Assembly: GCF_008806595.1 (NCBI RefSeq)
Contig: NZ_VZRB01000023.1
Coordinates: 62,001-126,000 of the forward strand
Direction: 5' to 3'
Source of the DNA: Streptomyces luteolifulvus
GTDB taxonomy: Bacteria > Actinomycetota > Actinomycetes > Streptomycetales > Streptomycetaceae
DNA: 64,000 nucleotides
The first letter of the stretch is position 1. Each line of letters starts with the position of its first letter. The notes below the pieces were generated by a model, which was not told the DNA's origin, made no database searches, and saw only the letters and a list, made by a program, of their open reading frames with translations. This document shows positions 41,168 to 49,604 of this stretch, piece after piece. The position numbers were made by a program, and so were the translations under genes.

Positions 41168-42985
41168 CTACTCCACCGTTACCGACTTCGCCAGGTTCCT
41201 CGGCTTGTCGATGTCCCTGCCCAGGGCCAACGCCGTGTGGTAGGCGAGGAGTTGGAGGGGGATGCCCATGAGGATCGGGTCCAGCTCGTCCTCGTTCTTC
41301 GGGACGACGATCGTCTGGTCGGCCTTCTCCTGCTCCTGGTGGGCCACCGCGAGGATCCGGCCGCTGCGGGCCTTGATCTCCTCCAGGGCCGCGCGGTTCT
41401 TCTCCAGCAGGTCGTCGTCCGGGACGATCGCCACCGTCGGCAGCGCCGGCTCGATCAGGGCCAGCGGGCCGTGCTTGAGCTCGGAGGCCGGATAGGCCTC
41501 CGCGTGGATGTACGAGACCTCCTTGAGCTTCAGGGAGGCCTCACGCGCCACCGGGTAGCCCCGGACACGGCCGATGAAGAGCATCGAGCGGGCGTCGGCG
41601 TACTGCTCGGCCAGCTGCTTGATCTGGTCCTCCTGCTTCAGGACCTCGGTGATCTGCTCCGGCAGCTTCCGCAGGCCCTCGATGATCCGCTTGCCGTCGC
41701 GGACCGACAGGTCACGGGTGCGGCCCAGGTGCAGCGCGAGCAGGGCGAAGGCGACCGTGGTGTTCGTGAAGCACTTCGTCGACACGACGCACACTTCCGG
41801 GCCGGCGTGGACGTAGATCCCGGCGTCCGCCTCTCGCGCGATCGCCGAGCCGACGACGTTCACGATGCCGAAGACCCGGGCGCCCTTGCGCTTGAGCTCC
41901 TGGACCGCCGCCAGCACGTCGTACGTCTCACCGGACTGGGAGACGGCGACGTACAGCGTGTCGGGGTCCACGACCGCGTTGCGGTAGCGGAACTCGGAGG
42001 CCGGCTCGGCGTCCGCGGGGATACGGGCCAGCTCCTCGATCATCTGGGCGCCGATCATGCCCGCGTGGTACGAGGTGCCGCAGCCGAGGATCTTCACCCG
42101 GCGGATCTGGCGCGCCTCGCGGGCGTCCAGGTTCAGGCCGCCGAGGTGCACGGTGGAGAAGCGGTCGTCGATGCGGCCGCGCAGCACGCGGTCCACGGCG
42201 TCGGCCTGCTCGTGGATCTCCTTGTGCATGTAGGTGTCGTGACCGCCCATGTCGTACGACGCCGCCTCCCACTCCACGGTGGTCGGCTCGGCCGTCGTAC
42301 GGGTGCCCTCGGTGGTGTACGTGCGGAAGTCGTCGGCCTTGAGTGTCGCCATCTCGCCGTCGTCGAGAGTCACTATCTGCCGCGTGTGGGCGACCAGCGC
42401 GGCGATGTCGGAGGCGACGAACATCTCCTTCTCGCCGATGCCGAGCACGACCGGGGAGCCGTTGCGGGCCACCACGATGCGGTCGGGGAAGTCGGCGTGC
42501 AGGACGGCGATGCCGTACGTGCCCTCGATGACCCGCAGGGTCTCGCGGACCTTGTCCTCCAGCTTCTCGGCCTGGGCGCGGGCGATCAGATGGACGAGGA
42601 CCTCGGTGTCGGTCTCCGAGACGAACTCGACGCCGTCCGCCTCCAGCTTGCGGCGCAGGTCGGCGGCGTTGTCGATGATGCCGTTGTGGACGACGGCGAC
42701 CTTGCCCTCGGCGTCGAGGTGCGGGTGGGCGTTCACGTCGGACGGGGCGCCGTGGGTGGCCCAGCGGGTGTGGGCGATGCCGGTGGTGCCCTTGAAGCGC
42801 GCCGGGACCTTGGCCTCCAGATCGCGGACCCGGCCCTTGGCCTTGACCATCTTCAGGCCGGTCGACTTCGGGGACGTGATCACTATGCCCGCGGAGTCGT
42901 AGCCGCGGTACTCCAGCCGCTGCAGGCCTTCGAGCAGCAGCGGAGCCACATCACGCTTGCCGATGTATCCGACGATTCCGCACAT
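41168..42985 (-). CDS. glmS: Glutamine-fructose-6-phosphate aminotransferase GlmS
   Basis: This 605-residue enzyme has an N-terminal glutaminase domain with catalytic Cys2 (CGIVGYIG), TRWATHGAPSDVNAHPH and LEYRGYDSAGI. Two SIS sugar-isomerase domains follow (about 290-440 and 460-600, GCGTSYHAG and FIGRVRGYPVAREASLKLKE). It makes glucosamine-6-phosphate from fructose-6-phosphate and glutamine. It sits between the hexosaminidase and AdpA regions; S. coelicolor also carries a second copy elsewhere, so this could be the GlmS2 paralogue. It follows a small hypothetical gene by 13 bases. No riboswitch is seen upstream. Confidence 0.96.
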   Translation of the reverse strand: MCGIVGYIGKRDVAPLLLEGLQRLEYRGYDSAGIVITSPKSTGLKMVKAKGRVRDLEAKVPARFKGTTGIAHTRWATHGAPSDVNAHPHLDAEGKVAVVHNGIIDNAADLRRKLEADGVEFVSETDTEVLVHLIARAQAEKLEDKVRETLRVIEGTYGIAVLHADFPDRIVVARNGSPVVLGIGEKEMFVASDIAALVAHTRQIVTLDDGEMATLKADDFRTYTTEGTRTTAEPTTVEWEAASYDMGGHDTYMHKEIHEQADAVDRVLRGRIDDRFSTVHLGGLNLDAREARQIRRVKILGCGTSYHAGMIGAQMIEELARIPADAEPASEFRYRNAVVDPDTLYVAVSQSGETYDVLAAVQELKRKGARVFGIVNVVGSAIAREADAGIYVHAGPEVCVVSTKCFTNTTVAFALLALHLGRTRDLSVRDGKRIIEGLRKLPEQITEVLKQEDQIKQLAEQYADARSMLFIGRVRGYPVAREASLKLKEVSYIHAEAYPASELKHGPLALIEPALPTVAIVPDDDLLEKNRAALEEIKARSGRILAVAHQEQEKADQTIVVPKNEDELDPILMGIPLQLLAYHTALALGRDIDKPRNLAKSVTVE

Positions 42986-42998
42986 ATATCTGTATTCC

Positions 42999-43328
42999 TC
43001 AGCCGTAGACCATGCGGCGCAACTGCCTGAGCGTAAGCTCCGGCGGCGCCACCGCCCGGTATTTCAGGTCCGCCTCGATCCGTTCGAAGATCGCCGTGTT
43101 GACCAGACCCTGGGCCTGGAGCTCACGGTGGCGGCGCCGCACGTACTCGTCGGTCGTCTCGTCGAAGTAGGCGAGCACGTCCTGGATCACACGCAGCGCC
43201 TCGCCCCGGTTCAGGGGCGTGGTCCGCGTCAGATGATCAACGAGTTCGTCGTGCACCCGGTAGATCCTGCGGTACCGAAGATTGTTTCGCAAGAATCCTG
43301 CCCGATTTCGGGCATGTGCCCCGCCCAT
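42999..43328 (-). CDS. Small conserved hypothetical protein upstream of glmS
   Basis: This 109-residue basic/acidic soluble protein is mostly helical: RIYRVHDELVDHLTRTTPLN, RGEALRVIQDVLAYFDETTD, then EYVRRRHRELQAQGLVNTA. I have seen it conserved upstream of glmS in Streptomyces but know no function. The ATG at 43328 gives an N-terminus that looks untypical (GGAHARNRAGFLRNN); a GTG at V25 would also fit. It is probably in one transcript with glmS. Confidence 0.7.
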   Translation of the reverse strand: MGGAHARNRAGFLRNNLRYRRIYRVHDELVDHLTRTTPLNRGEALRVIQDVLAYFDETTDEYVRRRHRELQAQGLVNTAIFERIEADLKYRAVAPPELTLRQLRRMVYG

Positions 43329-43389
43329 CGCACGATGATCAAGGGCGGTGCATCGGCCGCCTCCGGCCGCGGGCCGGTGCGGGCGGTTC

Positions 43390-44274
43390 TCACATTCGTT
43401 TGAGGACCGCCTGCTTGGCCATCGTGAATTCCTCGTCCGTCAGGACTCCCGTGCGGTGGAGTTCCCCGAGTTCGCGCAGTCGACGCAGCAGGGCGTCGTG
43501 GCCGTCCTCGGCGGTGGCGGCTGTGAGCTGTCGGGGGACGTCGGGTCGCGAGGGGTCCGCGTCCGTGGGGGCCGCCGCCGGGTGGGTGAGCCGGGCCTGC
43601 ACGGCTGCCGCGACCAGGGCCATCAGCGGGTCCTTCCTGAAGCCCCACAGCTCGACGGCGTTGGGGTCGTACTTCGGCGGCGCCTTGGTCGGGGCGTGGC
43701 GCACGGTGAAGCGGAGGTGGCCGTTCTCCAGGCCGGCCGCCGGGTGCCACTCCACGGCGGCGATGTCGGTGAGCGCGAGGACGCGGGCGCCGGCGGCGGA
43801 CTTGGCGTCCTCCGTCTTCCAGTTCCACTCCAGGCGGACCTGCTCGCCGTCGAAGCTCGCGGTGCCGTCCCCGGCGGACGCCGACAGCGGGACGGACGGG
43901 CCCGGCAGCAGGTACGTGTCCACGGGGCCGGCCGGAACCCGGTCCAGGAGCAGCGCGCCCCGGACCTCGTCCACGAAGTACTCGGCGACGCCGTACCGGT
44001 CGGACTCGACGATCAGCTGGTAGGGATCGTTCGGCTCGGTGAGCCGGCCGCCGGTCGCGTGCAACAGCGGGTCGGCGCCGTCCCGCAGCCGCAGTCTCAC
44101 CCGCCCGCTCTTCTTGCCCTGCTCGAAGGAGATGCCGGCCAACGCGCCCAGGGGGACGACGAGTTCACCCAAGGCCTTGCGGAACAGACTGATGTTCTTG
44201 TCGCGCCCCGGTGTGAGCCGCAGCGCGTCGCCGTCGAAGACCCACGTGCCGTCCTTCTGCAGGATTTCCGCCAT
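43390..44274 (-). CDS. DUF4429 protein with C-terminal SHOCT domain
   Basis: This 294-residue soluble protein shows two similar beta-rich stretches: GTWVFDGDALRLTPGRDKNI then LGALAGISFEQGKKSGRVRL, and DGTASFDGEQVRLEWNWKTE then TDIAAVEWHPAAGLENGHLR. These are two DUF4429 units. At the end is a SHOCT segment, RELGELHRTGVLTDEEFTMA, a short helical module often found on bacterial envelope proteins. Function unknown. ATG 44274 on the minus strand, divergent from the hexosaminidase gene; the gap contains a DasR-like site. Confidence 0.8.
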   Translation of the reverse strand: MAEILQKDGTWVFDGDALRLTPGRDKNISLFRKALGELVVPLGALAGISFEQGKKSGRVRLRLRDGADPLLHATGGRLTEPNDPYQLIVESDRYGVAEYFVDEVRGALLLDRVPAGPVDTYLLPGPSVPLSASAGDGTASFDGEQVRLEWNWKTEDAKSAAGARVLALTDIAAVEWHPAAGLENGHLRFTVRHAPTKAPPKYDPNAVELWGFRKDPLMALVAAAVQARLTHPAAAPTDADPSRPDVPRQLTAATAEDGHDALLRRLRELGELHRTGVLTDEEFTMAKQAVLKRM

Positions 44275-44304
44275 GAGGAGATTGTTTCATCGGCTTGGCG
44301 GAAG

Positions 44305-44320
44305 GGTGGTCTATACCTAT
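44305..44320. promoter_or_regulatory. Candidate DasR site (dre) before the hexosaminidase gene
   Basis: GGTGGTCTATACCTAT contains TGGTCTATACCT, ten of twelve to TGGTCTAGACCA, 35-50 bases before the start codon. Hexosaminidase genes are typical DasR targets, so control by N-acetylglucosamine is likely. Confidence 0.7.
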
Positions 44321-44354
44321 CGTGGTGCCTACTCATCCCTTGAAGGGAGCGCAT

Positions 44355-45944
44355 GTGACTCGGCACCACAGAACGCCCCGCCTTCTAGGAACGCTGCTGC
44401 TCGTGGCGGCCGCCTCGGTCTCCGCCGTGGGGTCGGCCCCCGCCGCGGCCGGCCCCACGGCCACCCCGCTGGGCAGGGTCGTACCGGCCCCCGCCTCCGT
44501 CCGGGCGAGCGGATCCCCGTACCGCATCACCCCGGACACGCACATCCGCGTCGACGCCTCGCGCGAGGCCCACCGCGTCGGCGAGTACCTCGCGGACATC
44601 CTGCGGCCCTCCACCGGCTACCGGCTGCCGGTCACCTCGCACGGCACGGGCGGCATCCGGCTGCGCCTGGCCCCGGGTCCCCTCGGCGACGAGGGCTACC
44701 GGCTCGACAGCCGCCCCTTCGGCGTCACCATCAGCGCCCGCAAGGAGGCCGGCCTCTTCCACGGCGTACAGACCCTGCGCCAGCTCCTGCCGGCGGCCGT
44801 CGAGAAGAAGACCGTGCAGCCCGGACCCTGGCTGATCGCGGGCGGCACCATCAAGGACACCCCCCGCTACGCCTACCGCGGCGCGATGCTCGACGTCTCC
44901 CGGCACTTCTTCACCGTCGGCCAGGTCAAGCGGTACATCGACGCGTTGGCCCTCTACAAGATCAACAAGCTGCATCTGCACCTCAGCGACGACCAGGGCT
45001 GGCGCATCGCGATCGGCTCCTGGCCGCGCCTCGCCGCATACGGCGGCTCCACCCAGGTCGGCGGCGGCGCCGGCGGCCACTACACCAAGGCGGACTACCA
45101 GGAGATCGTCCGCCACGCCGCCTCCCGCCATCTGGAGGTCGTCCCCGAAATCGACATGCCGGGTCACACGAACGCGGCGCTCGCCTCGTACGCCGAACTG
45201 AACTGCGACGGTGTGGCACCCCCGCTCTACACCGGCACCGACGTCGGCTTCAGCTCCCTGTGCGTGCCCAAGCAGGTGACGTACGACTTCGTGGACGACG
45301 TCATCCGCGAACTGGCCGCCCTCACACCCGGCCGTTCCCTCCACATCGGCGGCGACGAGGCGCACTCCACGAGCCATGAGGACTATGTGGCCTTCATGGA
45401 CCGCGTCCAGCCGATCGTGGCGAAGTACGGCAAGACGGTGATCGCCTGGCATCAGCTGACCGGAGCGCACCCGGCCGAGGGCGCCCTCGCACAGTACTGG
45501 GGTCTCGACGACACCGGCGCCGACGAGAAGGCCCGGGTCGTGAAGGCCGCCCGGAACGGCACCGGGCTCGTCCTGTCCCCGGCCGACCGGATCTACCTCG
45601 ACATGAAGTACACCGCGGACACGCCCCTCGGCCAGGACTGGGCGGGGCTGGTCGAGGTGAGGCGGTCGTACGACTGGGATCCGGGCACCTACCTCGCCGG
45701 GGCGCCCGCTGCGGCGATCCGCGGGGTCGAGGCGCCGCTGTGGACCGAGACGATCGTGACGGACGCCGACATCGACTACATGGCCTTCCCTCGGCTGCCG
45801 GGTGTGGCCGAGCTGGGCTGGTCGCCAGCCGCCACACACGACTGGGACGCCTACAAGGTGCGGCTCGCGGCGCAGGGGCCGCGCTGGGACGCGCTCGGGA
45901 TCGGGTACTACCGGTCGCCGCAGGTGCCGTGGCCCAGCGGGTGA
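44355..45944 (+). CDS. Secreted GH20 beta-N-acetylhexosaminidase
   Basis: This 529-residue enzyme starts at GTG 44355 after GAAGGGAG. A signal peptide (about residues 1-34, LLGTLLLVAAASVSAVGSAP) is followed by a GH20b-type N-terminal domain and the catalytic barrel with RGAMLDVSRHFF, LHLHLSDDQGWRIAI and the catalytic pair in HIGGDEAHS. It removes N-acetylglucosamine from chitobiose ends outside the cell. It partners with the chitinase at 28 kb and with GlmS, and has a DasR-like box upstream. Confidence 0.94.
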   Translation: MTRHHRTPRLLGTLLLVAAASVSAVGSAPAAAGPTATPLGRVVPAPASVRASGSPYRITPDTHIRVDASREAHRVGEYLADILRPSTGYRLPVTSHGTGGIRLRLAPGPLGDEGYRLDSRPFGVTISARKEAGLFHGVQTLRQLLPAAVEKKTVQPGPWLIAGGTIKDTPRYAYRGAMLDVSRHFFTVGQVKRYIDALALYKINKLHLHLSDDQGWRIAIGSWPRLAAYGGSTQVGGGAGGHYTKADYQEIVRHAASRHLEVVPEIDMPGHTNAALASYAELNCDGVAPPLYTGTDVGFSSLCVPKQVTYDFVDDVIRELAALTPGRSLHIGGDEAHSTSHEDYVAFMDRVQPIVAKYGKTVIAWHQLTGAHPAEGALAQYWGLDDTGADEKARVVKAARNGTGLVLSPADRIYLDMKYTADTPLGQDWAGLVEVRRSYDWDPGTYLAGAPAAAIRGVEAPLWTETIVTDADIDYMAFPRLPGVAELGWSPAATHDWDAYKVRLAAQGPRWDALGIGYYRSPQVPWPSG

Positions 45945-45954
45945 GGAAAGGCTG

Positions 45955-45991
45955 ACGGGCACCCCGCAGGACCGTACTGCGGGGTGCCCGT
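45955..45991. terminator. Convergent terminator between hexosaminidase and desD
   Basis: A perfect 15-bp inverted repeat (ACGGGCACCCCGCAG) with a 7-base loop, 10 bases past the hexosaminidase stop and facing the end of desD. Confidence 0.9.
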
Positions 45992-46000
45992 CCGTCCGTG

Positions 46001-47770
46001 TCAGAACCCGGCGATGGGGTTCTTCAGGGTGCCGACCAGCTGCAGTGCGCCGGACGGGTCGGCGAGGTCCACCATCTGCCGGTTGTCGCGCAGCTGGAGC
46101 CGGTTGAGGCAGGACAGCGCGAACCGAGGGGCGAACATGTCGTACTGCCGGAATGCGTCGGCGAGTTCGGGCACCGACCGCTGGTAGTCGCGGGTGACCT
46201 CCGCGACCGTGCGCCAGAAGTCGTCCTCCTCCAGGATCCCCTCGGTGGCCAGGTTCGCGGCGAGGAAGCGGAAGAAGCAGTCGAAGACGTCCGTGAAGAT
46301 CGACAGGAGCTTGGTGTCCTCCGGCACCTCCACCCGGATCCTCGCCACCTCGGGCGGCAGTACCGCGTCCGGGTCCATGACCACGATCTCCTCGGCGATG
46401 TCCTTGTAGACCGCGCGCTGCACCACGCCGTCCTTCAGGACGAGGATCACGTTCTCGCCGTGCGGCATGTAGGCCAGGTCGTAGGCGTAGAAGCTGTGCA
46501 GCAGCGGGGTGAGGTATGCCCGCAGATAGTGCCGCAGCCACTCCCGCGGCGCCAGCCCGGACTGCTCGATCAGGGCGCCCGCGAAGGAGGCGCCCTCGTG
46601 GTCCACATGGAGGAGAGAGGCCATGGTGGCCAGGGACTCGCCCTCCCGGAGGGACGCCACCGGGCTCTCGCGCCACAGCGCGGCGAGCATCTTCCGGTAC
46701 GGCGAGTAGTGGTCCGTCGCCGCCTCGTACTCCAGATGCCGGTAGCCGACCGCCGCCCGCTCACGGATGATCGACAGGCCCGTCGACTTCAGGACCGGGT
46801 CGCCTTCCACGAGCTGGGCGAGCCAGTCGTTGATCGCCGGGGTGGCCTCCATGTAGGCGGCCGAGAGCCCGCGCATGAAGCCCATGTTGAGGACGGACAG
46901 GGCCGTCTTCACATAGTGCTTCGCGGGGTTCGAGGTGTTGAAGAAGGTCCGGATGGACTGCTGGGCCAGATACTCGTCGTCGCCCTCGCCGAGGCAGACG
47001 AGGTGCCGGCGCGCGACCTCCGCGGCGAAGGTGACGGTGAGCTTGTTCCACCACTGCCAGGGGTGGACGGGTATGAGGAGGTAGTCGGCCGGGTCGAGCC
47101 CCTGCCCGGTCAGCTGCCGGTGGAACCGCTCGACCGTCTCCTCGCCCAGCTCCTCCCGTACGAAGGTCTCGTAGTCGATCCCCACGCCCGCGGTGAACGC
47201 GGCACGCGAGCGGTGCGCGGCCAGCCACACCAGCCGGACCGGGCTCGCGGTCTCCGGCGCGTACGACAGATACTCATGGATCCCGAAGCCGAGCCGGCCG
47301 TTGTTGGCGACGAAGCAGGGGTGGCCCTCGGTCATCCCGGTCTCGATCGCCTGGAAGCCACTCCTTGTGAGCTCGGCGACCGGGATCTGCGGCTTGGTGA
47401 GCTTGTAGCAGGTGCCGGAGAGGGTGGAGGAGATCTCCTCCAGATAGACCGGCAGGACCTCGTCGCTCAGGCCCAGCGACTCCTTCAGCTCGATGAAGAA
47501 GTCCAGGGCGGCGAGCGGGAGTTCGGCGTCGTCGCGGTGGCGGGTGATCGAGCCGGCGTCCACCTGCCAGTGGTCGAGGGCGTGGCGGGTGGCGGTGAAC
47601 CGGTAGCTGGTCAGACCGTCGTCGCTGCGGACGACGTAGGCGTCGCCGTCCCGTTCGGGGGTGAACAGCCGCTCGTGCGCGAACTCGGCGAGTGCCTTGC
47701 GGACCAGCAGCCGGTTGGCCCGGCCCCAGCGTTCGGGGGAGAGGTGGGTCACGGAGTCGGTGAGGCTCAT
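46001..47770 (-). CDS. desD: Desferrioxamine synthetase DesD (NIS, IucA/IucC family)
   Basis: This 589-residue NRPS-independent siderophore synthetase activates a carboxylate with ATP and joins and cyclises N-hydroxy-N-succinylcadaverine units to desferrioxamine E. Motifs include EGHPCFVANNGRLGFG, PVHPWQWWNKLTV, IRTFFNTSNPAKHYVKTALS, YRHLEYEAATDH and LLHSFYAYDLAYMPHGENV. It is the last gene of desABCD, with ATG 47770 overlapping the desC stop (ATGA). Iron regulated from the box before desA. Confidence 0.96.
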   Translation of the reverse strand: MSLTDSVTHLSPERWGRANRLLVRKALAEFAHERLFTPERDGDAYVVRSDDGLTSYRFTATRHALDHWQVDAGSITRHRDDAELPLAALDFFIELKESLGLSDEVLPVYLEEISSTLSGTCYKLTKPQIPVAELTRSGFQAIETGMTEGHPCFVANNGRLGFGIHEYLSYAPETASPVRLVWLAAHRSRAAFTAGVGIDYETFVREELGEETVERFHRQLTGQGLDPADYLLIPVHPWQWWNKLTVTFAAEVARRHLVCLGEGDDEYLAQQSIRTFFNTSNPAKHYVKTALSVLNMGFMRGLSAAYMEATPAINDWLAQLVEGDPVLKSTGLSIIRERAAVGYRHLEYEAATDHYSPYRKMLAALWRESPVASLREGESLATMASLLHVDHEGASFAGALIEQSGLAPREWLRHYLRAYLTPLLHSFYAYDLAYMPHGENVILVLKDGVVQRAVYKDIAEEIVVMDPDAVLPPEVARIRVEVPEDTKLLSIFTDVFDCFFRFLAANLATEGILEEDDFWRTVAEVTRDYQRSVPELADAFRQYDMFAPRFALSCLNRLQLRDNRQMVDLADPSGALQLVGTLKNPIAGF

Positions 47771-48321
47771 GCGCCCTCCCCCGTCGCCGCGACGAACTGC
47801 TCCCGGGTGCAGAAGCTCAGCAGCGCCGTCTTTTCCGGCTTCCGGATCTCACGGGCGGGCACGAACCCGACGGCCTCGTTCAGGGCGTGCACCGCCTTGT
47901 TGCGCACATCCGGCTCGACGACGACACGGGCGGTGGCGGGGTCCTCGAAGAGGTGCGCCATCACGGCTGTGATGACGGCCCGGGTGAAGCCGTGCACGGG
48001 CGTGTCGGCGGGCGCGACCAGGAAGTGCATGCCGACGTCGCCCGGCTCGGGCTCGTACAGGCCGACCAGCTCGCGGTGGGCCGGATCGTACTTCTCCATC
48101 AGGAAGGCGGGGACGCCGTCCCACAGGCCGAGGCAGGCGTGGTGGTGCTCGTCGGCCGCGATCTCCATGTACGCGCGCTCGACGTCCTCCAGCCTGGCGT
48201 CCTGCATCATCCAGAAGGCCGCCTTGGGGTGGGTGACCCAGCCGTGCAGGAGCTCGGCGTCCTTCAGGGGGTCGAGGGGGCGGACCGTCAGGGTTCCGAT
48301 GCCGGTGACGGTGGTGCTCAT
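47767..48321 (-). CDS. desC: N-hydroxycadaverine acyltransferase DesC
   Basis: This 184-residue GNAT-fold acyltransferase of siderophore pathways contains LLHGWVTHPKAAFWMMQDA, YMEIAADEHHHACLGLWDG and GVPAFLMEKYDPAHRELVGL. It puts succinyl or acetyl (acetate gives linear forms) on N-hydroxycadaverine. ATG 48321 overlaps the desB stop. Middle gene of the tightly coupled desABCD operon. Confidence 0.95.
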   Translation of the reverse strand: MSTTVTGIGTLTVRPLDPLKDAELLHGWVTHPKAAFWMMQDARLEDVERAYMEIAADEHHHACLGLWDGVPAFLMEKYDPAHRELVGLYEPEPGDVGMHFLVAPADTPVHGFTRAVITAVMAHLFEDPATARVVVEPDVRNKAVHALNEAVGFVPAREIRKPEKTALLSFCTREQFVAATGEGA

Positions 48322-49604
48322 ACGGCGAACTCCTGGAAGGCGATCGTCTTCTCGACGGGGTAGTACTCGGTGCCCAGCAGCTCGCGGATGATGCAGCTGT
48401 TGCGGTAGGGACCCATGCCCAGGTCGGGGGAGGTGACGCTGTGCGTGTGGACGCCGGCGTTCTGCAGGAAGACGCCCCGGCCCGTGGTGTCGACGGAGTA
48501 GTTGCGGGCCACGTCGAAGCGGCCGTGGCCGTCGAAGCGCAGACGGTCGCGGACCGGTTCGAGGAAGGCCGGCTGCTGGTAGTGGTAGCCGGTGGCCAGC
48601 ACCAGGCCCTCGCTGCCGATCTCGAAGTCCTTGTCCTGCTCGTCCTGGTGGAAGGCGAGCGTGTACGAGCCGTTCTCGTACCGGGCGCCGGTCAGCGTGG
48701 AGTTGGTGAGCAGACGGGTGGGCACCGGGCGGTCGCCGCTCTCGACGTTCTTCTGGTACAGCAGATCGAAGATCTCGTCGATCAGTACCGAGTTGATGCC
48801 CTTGAACAGGCCCTTCTGCTCCTTCTCCAGCCGGTAGCGGGTCTGTTCGGGCAGCGCGCGGAAGTAGTCGATGTAGTCCGGCGACGTCATCTCCAGGGTC
48901 AGCTTGGTGTACTCCAGCGGGAAGAACCGCGGGGAGCGGGTGACCCAGTCGAGCCGATAGCCGTGGACGTCGATCTCGGACAGGAGGTCGTAGTAGATCT
49001 CCGCCGCGCTCTGTCCGCTGCCGACGATCGTGATGGACTTCTTCGCCTGGAGCTCCGCCTTGCGGTGCATGTACTGCGCCGTGTGCAGGAAGTCGCCGCC
49101 GAGGTCCCGGCAGGCCTCGGGCACGAAGGGGACCGTGCCGGTGCCGAGGACCAGATGACGGGCCCGGTGGACATCACCGGTCTGTGTGCGCACGACGTAG
49201 CGCTCGTCCTCGTACGTCACCTCGGTGACCGTCGTGCCGAAGCGGATGCTGGAGAGCTTCGACGCGGCCCAGCGGCAGTAGTCGTCGTACTCGACGCGCA
49301 GGGGGTAGAAGTTCTCGCGGATGTAGAACGGGTAGAGTCGGCCCTTCTCCTTCAGATAGTTGAGGAAGGTGTACGGCGAGGTCGGGTCGGCGAGCGTGAC
49401 CAGGTCCGACATGAACGGGGTCTGCAGATGGGCGCCGGCCAGGAACATGCCCGCATGCCATGCGAAGTCCGGCTTCGACTCCAGGAAGACGCCGTCGAGT
49501 TCGGCGATGGGCTCGGTGAGGCAGGCAAGGCCCAGATTGAACGGGCCGAGCCCGATGCCCACGAAGTCGTAGGTCTTCTCGGCGGATTCAGCAAGCGCGG
49601 TCAA
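48318..49604 (-). CDS. desB: Cadaverine N-monooxygenase DesB
   Basis: This 428-residue flavin-dependent N-hydroxylase of the lysine/ornithine monooxygenase family has an FAD-binding GIGLGPFNLGLACL near residue 16 and an NADPH site SITIVGSGQSAAEIYYDL. ATGYHYQ marks the C-terminal part. It hydroxylates cadaverine, the product of DesA. I chose TTG 49604, preceded by GGGAGAG and overlapping desA by 17 bases. Cofactors FAD and NADPH. Confidence 0.95.
   Translation of the reverse strand: MTALAESAEKTYDFVGIGLGPFNLGLACLTEPIAELDGVFLESKPDFAWHAGMFLAGAHLQTPFMSDLVTLADPTSPYTFLNYLKEKGRLYPFYIRENFYPLRVEYDDYCRWAASKLSSIRFGTTVTEVTYEDERYVVRTQTGDVHRARHLVLGTGTVPFVPEACRDLGGDFLHTAQYMHRKAELQAKKSITIVGSGQSAAEIYYDLLSEIDVHGYRLDWVTRSPRFFPLEYTKLTLEMTSPDYIDYFRALPEQTRYRLEKEQKGLFKGINSVLIDEIFDLLYQKNVESGDRPVPTRLLTNSTLTGARYENGSYTLAFHQDEQDKDFEIGSEGLVLATGYHYQQPAFLEPVRDRLRFDGHGRFDVARNYSVDTTGRGVFLQNAGVHTHSVTSPDLGMGPYRNSCIIRELLGTEYYPVEKTIAFQEFAV

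Noticed and set aside
41168..43030. Open frame of 655 codons opposite glmS
   Set aside because: Antisense to a well-conserved GlmS; composition is that of a shadow frame.
42986..43389. glmS riboswitch-ribozyme upstream of glmS
   Set aside because: Only 13 bases separate glmS from the gene before it, and no ribozyme core is seen; that ribozyme belongs to Firmicutes.
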